Shown piece by piece: positions 1 to 5,012 of a DNA stretch of 7,505 bases (the first letter of the stretch is position 1; each line of letters opens with the position of its first letter). The DNA comes from Geoglobus sp. (GTDB taxonomy: Archaea; Halobacteriota; Archaeoglobi; Archaeoglobales; Archaeoglobaceae): assembly GCA_015523645.1 (NCBI GenBank), contig WAJY01000113.1, forward strand, positions 1 to 7,505. The letters are read 5' to 3'. The notes under the pieces are model-generated. The model worked only from the letters and a program-made list of their open reading frames with translations, made no database searches and was not told the DNA's origin. The translations under genes and the position numbers were made by a program.

Positions 1-132
1 CTCCATAACCTTGGTATGTTTTGCTTTGCACAACTCCAACACAATTTTCATCCGAAAAATTTAAAGCTTCTGTTTGTTTTTGAAACTTCTAGCTGCGACG
101 AACATGCTATCATCTCATAAACCACTAATTTT

Positions 133-165
133 TTATGCAAACTCTATAATTGTATATTATGCAAA
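133..165. repeat. Pair of TTATGCAAA direct repeats
   Basis: TTATGCAAA occurs at 133-141 and again at 157-165, a spacing of 24 bp. The 6-base core TGCAAA also appears inverted (TTTGCA) at 25-30 and 191-196, so there are four copies within the first 200 bases. Between the two direct copies lies an AT-rich imperfect inverted repeat (ATAAT / ATTAT at 146-160). The repeats are about 230-260 bp from the livH start. They could be binding sites for a regulator or chance in AT-rich DNA; the sequence does not decide. Confidence 0.35.
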
Positions 166-272
166 TTAACAAAAAATTTTCATAAACTCGTTTGCACCTA
201 AACACAAGAATCCAAAAAAGCAAAATTTATTGTAGGTTATTCTCACTCAATCTGATAAATCCGAGCTTTCTA

Positions 273-287
273 TCCAAAGACTTTGGA
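273..287. promoter_or_regulatory. Candidate operator: 7-1-7 palindrome
   Basis: TCCAAAG-A-CTTTGGA is a perfect inverted repeat with 7-bp arms around one central base, about 108 bp before the livH ATG and 75 bp before the putative TATA box. The symmetry and length suit a dimeric helix-turn-helix regulator (inference). The CCAAA/TTTGG half-sites recur around the second promoter at 3678-3696 with a wider spacer. No regulator gene is present in the window. Confidence 0.4.
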
Positions 288-325
288 ATCTCGTTAGCTT
301 CTATCAATAAAGGGAATTTGACATT

Positions 326-340
326 GTCTGAGATACAGAC
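326..340. promoter_or_regulatory. Candidate upstream operator or hairpin (GTCTG-5-CAGAC)
   Basis: GTCTG at 326-330 and CAGAC at 336-340 are perfect inverted repeats around AGATA. The site lies about 21 bp upstream of the proposed TATA box, where archaeal activators commonly bind. If the livH transcript starts near 392 the element is not transcribed with the operon, so a DNA-binding site is likelier than an RNA hairpin. Five-base arms are short, so chance is possible. Confidence 0.3.
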
Positions 341-355
341 GCTTTGAAAAATCTT

Positions 356-370
356 CGAAAGAATTAAATA
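356..370 (+). promoter_or_regulatory. Probable BRE/TATA promoter of the livHMGF operon
   Basis: A purine-rich BRE-like element (CGAAAG, 356-361) is followed by an AT-only TATA-like box (AATTAAATA, 362-370). Archaeal transcription usually starts about 25-27 bases downstream of the TATA centre, which here falls near 391-393, practically at the livH ATG (395). There is no Shine-Dalgarno run before that ATG, so the first gene is probably translated from a leaderless or nearly leaderless mRNA. The match is to general archaeal promoter rules; no start site has been mapped. Confidence 0.5.
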
Positions 371-394
371 ACAAAAATTTTGTAACGATTCTTC

Positions 395-1255
395 ATGACG
401 AGCATTCTCTTAAATCTCATTTTTAACGGAATTCTTATCGGCGGGCTTTATGCTCTCGCCGCTATCGGATTAACGCTCGTTCTTGGTGTTATGAGAATAA
501 TCAATGTCTCCCATGGCGCATTCTATACTCTTGGTGCATACTTTGCATTCCTCTTTTCTGTAATGCTCGGCTTTAGCTATCCCATCGCCTTCTTTCTCTC
601 AATTTTTGTGGTTTTTATAATCGGTGTGGTTTTTGGCAGGGTTTTCATCAAGCCTATAAGAAAGGAGGAGTTGAACGTTCTAATCCTAACCTTTGCAATG
701 GCTTTTGTCATCGAGGAAATCTTGAAATTTGCATTTGGACCGAGATACAGAAACATTCCACCATACCTCTCTGGAACCTTGGACATTTTTGGAGGATCTG
801 TTGATATTCAGAGAGTCTTCTCCTTTGCCTTTGCTGTGGTGATACTTGTGACTCTTCTCATTGTTCTAAAATTTACAAAGCTTGGCAAGGCTATGAGGAT
901 GGTTGCCGAGGATGAGGAAGTTGCGGGACTGCTTGGAATTAATGTTGAAAGAATTCACAACATCTCGTTTGGGTTTGGTGCACTGCTTGCAGCATCTGCA
1001 GCAGCACTCCTCAGCCCAATTTATCTCCTCTATCCTGCAATGGGCTGGGATCCTTTGCTCAAATCCTTTGCAATTGTCATATTCGGCGGTATGGGTAGTA
1101 TAGCAGGTACGATATTTGCTGGGTTGATATTTGGGGTGGCTGAGGTTCTTACAGGTTACTACATCTCTCCAACCTGGAAAACAGCAGTGCCATTCATTTT
1201 ACTGATACTTATAATCTCAATAAAACCAACAGGTCTTTTTGGTGAGGAAACATAG
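395..1255 (+). CDS. Branched-chain amino acid-type ABC transporter permease LivH
   Basis: One of the two membrane subunits of a HAAT-family (Liv-type) ABC importer; it forms half of the substrate channel in the cytoplasmic membrane. The 286-residue protein is the usual LivH length and is strongly hydrophobic, with about eight membrane segments. The family hallmark lies at residues 25-49 (GLTLVLGVMRIIN followed by HGAFYTLGAY). The cytoplasmic coupling loop that docks on the ATPase is near 165-187 (KAMRMVAEDEEVAGLLGIN), and the conserved GGMGSIAGTI stretch is at 231-240. The ATG at 395 is chosen because the protein then begins directly with the first membrane segment as in homologues. No ribosome-binding site precedes it, fitting a leaderless transcript from the TATA box at 362-370. 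livM follows after 10 bp. The family is certain; the transported ligand is not, since Liv-type permeases also carry amides, urea and aromatic acids. Confidence 0.95.
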   Translation: MTSILLNLIFNGILIGGLYALAAIGLTLVLGVMRIINVSHGAFYTLGAYFAFLFSVMLGFSYPIAFFLSIFVVFIIGVVFGRVFIKPIRKEELNVLILTFAMAFVIEEILKFAFGPRYRNIPPYLSGTLDIFGGSVDIQRVFSFAFAVVILVTLLIVLKFTKLGKAMRMVAEDEEVAGLLGINVERIHNISFGFGALLAASAAALLSPIYLLYPAMGWDPLLKSFAIVIFGGMGSIAGTIFAGLIFGVAEVLTGYYISPTWKTAVPFILLILIISIKPTGLFGEET

Positions 1256-1265
1256 GGGTGGTTGA

Positions 1266-2225
1266 ATGAGCATAGAGGCGTTGAAGCTGCCAAAGAGGTA
1301 CAAACTCGTTATTTTGTATCTCATCATCGCTATTCTCTTACCCTTCATAATTCCGAGCATCTACATTCTGCATGTTCTAATACTGGCTCATCTCTACGTT
1401 ATATATGCAACAAGCTGGGACATACTCACAGGCTATACAGGACAGCTCAATCTTGGGCATGCAATGTTTTTTGGTTTAAGCGCATACGTTGTTGGAATAA
1501 CTAACACAATGCTCAACTTTCCATTGACACTTTCGATTCTTATTGGAATAGCTTCTGCTTTCTTGCTCAGCTTGGTTGTTGGAATCCCATGCCTAAGGCT
1601 GAGAGGCCCCTATCTTGCAATAACAACCTTTTCATTTTCCTGGGTTCTTTTTCTCTTGGCTAGCAGTGCTATGATATGGCTGAGTGGTGGTGAGGAGGGA
1701 ATCAGGGGAATAAACACGCTTTTAGTGGGAACACGCCCGAACTACTATCTCTCCCTTTTTGTTATGCTTTTAATTGTGTTTTTTCTTTACAAAATTGCAA
1801 ATTCAGATTTGGGATTGATGCTAAAGGCAATAAAGGAAGACGAGGATGCAGCGTTAGCCTGTGGTGTCGATACAACGAGATACAAGCTTCTTGCCTTCAT
1901 AATTAGCGGTACACTTGCAGGAGTAGCCGGGGCGTTTTATGCTCAATACATGAGAATTGTCACAACAGACGTTGTTTCACTTGAACTTTCAGCATCTGCG
2001 ATAGCATTCTCGCTAGTTGGAGGAATAGGCACAATCATAGGACCGGCAATCGGTGCTTACATTCTCACAATTCTTTTTGAGGGATTTGCCTGGCTTGCCG
2101 ATTACAGGGTCTTTGTTTACAACCTGATAATTGTTCTGTTTGTCCTCTTTTTACCTGGAGGTATTGTGAGTCTGAGAGAAAGCTTAATTGAGAAAAGGAG
2201 GAGAGTGAGCGAGCATGAGGGATGA
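1266..2225 (+). CDS. Branched-chain amino acid-type ABC transporter permease LivM
   Basis: Second membrane subunit of the importer, pairing with LivH. At 319 residues it matches the usual short LivM form (E. coli LivM carries an N-terminal extension and is longer). Family motifs are clear: WDILTGYTGQLNLGHAMFFG at 51-70, LRLRGPYLAITTF at 110-122, a GGEEGIRGI stretch near 141-149, and a cytoplasmic coupling loop around 184-211 containing KAIKEDEDAALACGVD. The C-terminus is basic (EKRRR). The ATG at 1266 is preceded by a GGGG run (1255-1258) with a 7-base spacer, a good archaeal Shine-Dalgarno site. The end overlaps livG by 11 bp, so the two are probably translationally coupled. As for LivH, subunit identity is firm and substrate unknown. 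Confidence 0.95.
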   Translation: MSIEALKLPKRYKLVILYLIIAILLPFIIPSIYILHVLILAHLYVIYATSWDILTGYTGQLNLGHAMFFGLSAYVVGITNTMLNFPLTLSILIGIASAFLLSLVVGIPCLRLRGPYLAITTFSFSWVLFLLASSAMIWLSGGEEGIRGINTLLVGTRPNYYLSLFVMLLIVFFLYKIANSDLGLMLKAIKEDEDAALACGVDTTRYKLLAFIISGTLAGVAGAFYAQYMRIVTTDVVSLELSASAIAFSLVGGIGTIIGPAIGAYILTILFEGFAWLADYRVFVYNLIIVLFVLFLPGGIVSLRESLIEKRRRVSEHEG

Positions 2226-2961
2226 TATTTTAAGGGTGGAGAGGTTAAGCAAGCACTTCAGGGGTTTAAAGGCGGTAGACGACATAACATTCTCTGTAAA
2301 GGAGAGAGAATTCTTGGGAGTGATAGGGCCAAACGGAGCTGGAAAGACAACCCTTTTCAATCTTATCACAGGTTTTCTCAAGCCAACTTCTGGAAGTGTT
2401 TATTTTAAAGATAGAGACATAACAAGGCTGAAGTCCCATGAAAGGGTGAAGCTGGGGATAGCAAGGACGTTTCAGGTTACCCGTCCCTTTAAAAAGCTCA
2501 GTGTTAAAGAAAACGTGAAAATTCCTGCAATAGTTTCCCACAGGGATGGTAAAGTGGACAATGTTGAGGAGTTTACAGACCAAATCCTTGAAATGGTTGA
2601 TTTGATTAAGAAAAAAGATTTGAAGGCAGAAAATCTTCCACATGGTGAGATTAGGAAGCTTGAGATTGCAAGGGCTATGGCAACAAAACCCGAATTGCTT
2701 TTGCTCGATGAACCATTCTCTGGGCTTACAAGTGAAGAGATATCTGCACTACAGGATGTGATAGCAAGGATACATGAAGAAGGAATAACTGTCATACTCA
2801 TAGAGCATGTCCTCAAAGCCTGCATGGCTCTGTCAGAAAGAATAATTGTTCTTAATTACGGAAAGATAATTGCAGATGGCTCTCCAGAAGAGATTTGTAT
2901 GGACAAACAAGTTATAGAGGCTTATCTTGGAAAAAGGGGGATGGAATTTGCTGCAGGTTAA
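2215..2961 (+). CDS. Liv-type ABC transporter ATP-binding protein LivG
   Basis: Cytoplasmic ATPase subunit that hydrolyses ATP to drive import, working with LivF. The 248 residues show Walker A GPNGAGKTT (38-46), the Q-loop glutamine at 87 (RTFQ), the signature region at 141-150, Walker B LLLLDEP (161-167) and the switch histidine at 198 (LIEHVLK). The signature reads LPHGEIRKLE instead of LSGGQ. LivG proteins often carry LPYGxQRRLE here, so the proline is family-like, while the isoleucine in place of glutamine is a less common departure. The ATG at 2215 gives a normal N-terminus (ILRVERLSKHF). A GGAGG run lies at 2197-2201, but its 13-base spacer is longer than at the neighbouring genes; the overlap with livM suggests coupling. 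The reading frame overlaps the preferred livF start by 14 bp. Confidence 0.95.
   Translation: MRDDILRVERLSKHFRGLKAVDDITFSVKEREFLGVIGPNGAGKTTLFNLITGFLKPTSGSVYFKDRDITRLKSHERVKLGIARTFQVTRPFKKLSVKENVKIPAIVSHRDGKVDNVEEFTDQILEMVDLIKKKDLKAENLPHGEIRKLEIARAMATKPELLLLDEPFSGLTSEEISALQDVIARIHEEGITVILIEHVLKACMALSERIIVLNYGKIIADGSPEEICMDKQVIEAYLGKRGMEFAAG
2936..2940 (+). promoter_or_regulatory. Ribosome-binding site that decides the livF start
   Basis: A GGGGG run lies exactly 7 bases before the TTG at 2948, inside the end of livG. The same G-run plus 7-base spacer precedes livM, the binding protein and the proposed ligase start. This favours TTG 2948 over the farther in-frame TTG at 2927, which lies upstream of the run. 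Confidence 0.6.
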
Positions 2962-3655
2962 GGATTTAACCGTCTACTATGGAAAAGCTCTGGCAATAGA
3001 GAAGGTGAGTCTTGAAGTAGAGAGGGGAGAGTTTGTTGCTGTAATAGGTCCCAATGGTGCTGGCAAGACAACTCTGTTTAAGGCAATCTCATCCCTTCTA
3101 AAGCCCCATTCTGGTGAGGTTATTTTTGAGGGTAAGAACATAACAAAACTACCTCCCCATGAGGTCGCAAAGCTTGGAATAGCTCACTGTCCTGAAAGGA
3201 GAAGACTTGCTTCTAGAATGACTGTGATGGAGAATCTTGAGCTTGGAGCTTATTTGAGAAAGGACAAAGAGAGAATAGCAGAAGATCTTGAATATGTCTA
3301 TGATCTTTTTCCGGTTTTGAAGGAAAGGAGAAATCAGAAGGCAGGAACTTTAAGTGGAGGAGAACAGCAGGTGCTTGCAATAGCTAGGGCTTTGATGGCA
3401 AATCCAAAGCTTTTGATGATGGATGAACCTTCTGTTGGACTTTCTCCAATAATGAAGGAGAAGATTTTCGAGAGTATAGAGGAGATAAGGAGGGAAAGAG
3501 ATATAACGATCTTGATATCCGAGCAGGATGCAAGTCTGGTTTTGCCGATGTGTGACAGGGCTTACGTTATGGAGACGGGAAAGGTGAGGATGAAAGGTGA
3601 TGGAAGGGAGCTAATGAGAAATGATTACATAAGATCAAGCTACCTCGGCTTGTAG
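2948..3655 (+). CDS. Liv-type ABC transporter ATP-binding protein LivF
   Basis: Second ATPase subunit of the importer, acting as a heterodimer with LivG. From the TTG at 2948 the protein has 235 residues, normal for LivF, and begins LLQVKDLTVYYG like homologues; an in-frame TTG at 2927 would add seven residues but lies before the ribosome-binding run. Walker A is GPNGAGKTT (34-42). A CPERRRL segment at 81-87 corresponds to the LivF PEGR motif in the Q-loop region. The canonical signature LSGGEQQ is at 135-141 and Walker B LLMMDEP at 155-161. The switch region reads ISEQDASLVL, where LivF proteins usually have VEQN, so glutamine instead of histidine is normal for the family. LivF thus has a canonical signature and LivG a degenerate one. 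The stop at 3653-3655 is followed by an 83-bp gap with a new promoter. Confidence 0.95.
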   Translation: MLQVKDLTVYYGKALAIEKVSLEVERGEFVAVIGPNGAGKTTLFKAISSLLKPHSGEVIFEGKNITKLPPHEVAKLGIAHCPERRRLASRMTVMENLELGAYLRKDKERIAEDLEYVYDLFPVLKERRNQKAGTLSGGEQQVLAIARALMANPKLLMMDEPSVGLSPIMKEKIFESIEEIRRERDITILISEQDASLVLPMCDRAYVMETGKVRMKGDGRELMRNDYIRSSYLGL

Positions 3656-3676
3656 ATTCTCCAAAACCCATATTTA

Positions 3677-3697
3677 ACCAAAAAAGATATATTTGGT
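3677..3697. promoter_or_regulatory. Inverted repeat straddling the second TATA box
   Basis: ACCAAA (3677-3682) and TTTGGT (3692-3697) form a 6-bp inverted repeat whose 9-base centre overlaps the likely TATA box. A protein bound here would block TBP, so this is a candidate repressor site. Its CCAAA/TTTGG arms resemble the palindrome at 273-287 upstream of livH, although the spacer differs (9 against 3 bases). Confidence 0.3.
3681..3694 (+). promoter_or_regulatory. Probable BRE/TATA promoter of the binding-protein gene
   Basis: A purine run (AAAAAG, 3681-3686) followed by ATATATTT (3687-3694) matches an archaeal BRE plus TATA box. The expected transcription start is near 3715-3718, leaving a leader of about 20 bases that contains the GGGGG ribosome-binding run (3727-3731). 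This would let the binding protein and ligase be transcribed separately from, or more strongly than, the permease genes, a common arrangement for binding proteins. Confidence 0.55.
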
Positions 3698-3738
3698 CTA
3701 TGCTTCATTATTAATCACAATAATTTGGGGGTGTTTGT

Positions 3739-4989
3739 GTGCCGGTTTTGGAAATGGGTGTGAGCAGAAGGAGCTTTCTTAAGGGTGTTGCTTTCGGAGC
3801 AGCATCTCTAATGATGGGAAGTTCCTTGCTTGGTTGTACACAGAAGCCTGAGGAGAAGAAGCCACTAAAGCTCGGAGCCCTTCTTCCGCTCTCAGGACCA
3901 TCCTCTGAAGGAGGAAACAGAATGAAGAACGCTTTTGAAATGGCTAAGGATGATATAAACAGTAGGGGAGGCGTTCTTGGAAGAGAGGTGGAGCTAGTTT
4001 ATTATGACACAGCCGGAAACGCAGAAAAGGGAGTAACTGGAGCGAAAAAACTTATAGAAGAGGACAAGGTTTTTGCTCTAATAGGACTCTATACAAGCGG
4101 AGTGGCTCTAGCTGTTGCAGAGGTGGCAGCGGATTACAGCATACCGATGATGGTTACAGTTGCAGCCTCACCAAAGATTCCGGGACTTGTGAAGGAGAAT
4201 CCAGAGAGATACAAATACTTGTTCAGAACGGGAGCAGATGTGACTCACTTCACCTTAAATACCGCACCTTTTGTGACTGACATAGTAGGAGCGAAAACAT
4301 ATTACTATGTTGGACAGGAAGCAATATGGTCAAAGGCTTTGGACAAGGTTTTTGAAAGCTATCTGAAGGATAAGGGCGTAACGAAGGTGGGAAATGCATT
4401 CGTTCCTAGAGGCACTCAGGAATTCAGCTCAATAATTGCAGACATAAAGACAAAGGATCCTGATGTTGTTGTTGCAAGCACGGTGTCTGCTGAAGGTGTT
4501 CCATTTGCTAAGCAGTATTACGATGCAAAGGTTCCCGTGCCATTTATAGCAACAGCCGGTGTTCTAACATTTGAAGATGTGGTCAAAAAGATGGGAGAGA
4601 AGGGCAATTATGTCTGCTTCATGAGCTGGTGTTGGGATGTTCCGTTTACATCAAAAACAAGGGATTTTTATAGAAGATACAGGGAAAGATACGGATATGC
4701 TCCAACGGGATACGAGGATGTTAGAAGCTATGATGGGCTTATGGTTTTTGCAGAAGGAATAAACAAGGCTGGAGAACTGGACTATGACAAGATCAAGGAG
4801 GCTTTGGAGACAAACAAGTTTGAGAGTGTTGCAGGCTTTTACGAGTTTGATGAGGGGCATCAGGCAAAATGGGGGGAAGGATTGTTAACTGGAGTGATAG
4901 GAGAATGGTACAATGGAGAGGCAAGGATACTGTGGCCAGACAATGTCAAAACAGGTGAGCTTGTAAAGGCTCCATGGTGGAGGATATAG
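3739..4989 (+). CDS. Liv-type substrate-binding lipoprotein, Tat-exported
   Basis: Extracytoplasmic ligand-binding protein of the ABC importer (periplasmic-binding-protein type I fold, Leu/Ile/Val-binding family). The 416-residue protein begins with a twin-arginine signal (SRRSFLK at 9-15), a hydrophobic stretch, and a lipobox-like LLGC with Cys33 followed by a charged, lysine-rich linker. It should therefore leave the cell folded via Tat and stay attached to the membrane. The mature domain starts near residue 39 (LKLGALLPLSGPSS), followed by GREVELVYYDTAGNAEKG and a ligand-site region IGLYTSGVALAVAEVAADY typical of the family. The GTG at 3739 is preceded by GGGGG at a 7-base spacer; an in-frame ATG at 3754 would also keep the Tat motif. 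The gene has its own likely promoter and lies just upstream of an acyl-CoA ligase, hinting that the ligand may be an organic acid. Ligand specificity cannot be read from sequence. Confidence 0.92.
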   Translation: MPVLEMGVSRRSFLKGVAFGAASLMMGSSLLGCTQKPEEKKPLKLGALLPLSGPSSEGGNRMKNAFEMAKDDINSRGGVLGREVELVYYDTAGNAEKGVTGAKKLIEEDKVFALIGLYTSGVALAVAEVAADYSIPMMVTVAASPKIPGLVKENPERYKYLFRTGADVTHFTLNTAPFVTDIVGAKTYYYVGQEAIWSKALDKVFESYLKDKGVTKVGNAFVPRGTQEFSSIIADIKTKDPDVVVASTVSAEGVPFAKQYYDAKVPVPFIATAGVLTFEDVVKKMGEKGNYVCFMSWCWDVPFTSKTRDFYRRYRERYGYAPTGYEDVRSYDGLMVFAEGINKAGELDYDKIKEALETNKFESVAGFYEFDEGHQAKWGEGLLTGVIGEWYNGEARILWPDNVKTGELVKAPWWRI

Positions 4990-5000
4990 AAGCATTGAAA

Positions 5001-5005
5001 GGGGG
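5001..5005 (+). promoter_or_regulatory. Ribosome-binding site that decides the ligase start
   Basis: A GGGGG run lies 7 bases before the TTG at 5013, the same arrangement as before livF and the binding-protein gene. The alternative in-frame ATG at 4974 has only a weak AAAGG at a 4-base distance and would add 13 residues that homologues usually lack. Confidence 0.6.
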
Positions 5006-5012
5006 CAGTCTG

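Larger units (their letters stand above)
1..394. other. AT-rich intergenic leader upstream of livH
   Basis: This stretch has no gene I can support. It is rich in A/T and contains several short symmetric motifs listed separately: a TTATGCAAA direct repeat, a 15-bp palindrome at 273-287, a short inverted repeat at 326-340, and a TATA/BRE-like element just before livH. Two edge frames stay open but are too short to judge: a minus-strand frame from an ATG at 51 running off the left edge (17 codons, beginning MKIVLELCKAK), and a plus-strand frame open from base 1 to a TAA at 118-120. A minus-strand frame ending at a TAA at 227-229 reads like protein but has no start codon. No tRNA or rRNA is visible. 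Confidence 0.6.

Noticed and set aside
1..51. Minus-strand frame from ATG 51 off the left edge (MKIVLELCKAK...)
   Set aside because: Only 17 codons are visible, with no ribosome-binding site and no TATA box at a suitable distance. It could be the start of a neighbouring gene but cannot be supported.
1..120. Plus-strand frame open from base 1 to TAA at 118-120
   Set aside because: About 39 codons with no recognisable family and an overlap with the opposing frame. It could be the tail of an upstream gene or chance.
1262..1504. Second plus-strand open frame inside livM
   Set aside because: It lies entirely over the well-supported livM frame, is rich in His/Ser/Asn without domain character, and its start has no separate signal.
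2266..2825. Minus-strand open frames of 117 and 125 codons opposite livG
   Set aside because: Antisense shadows of a strongly conserved ATPase, with Cys/Ser/Phe-rich compositions and no family motifs.
3707..3724. ATTATT-6-AATAAT inverted repeat near the second transcription start
   Set aside because: Composed only of A/T in its arms and easily produced by chance in this AT-rich gap; too weak to call an operator or terminator.
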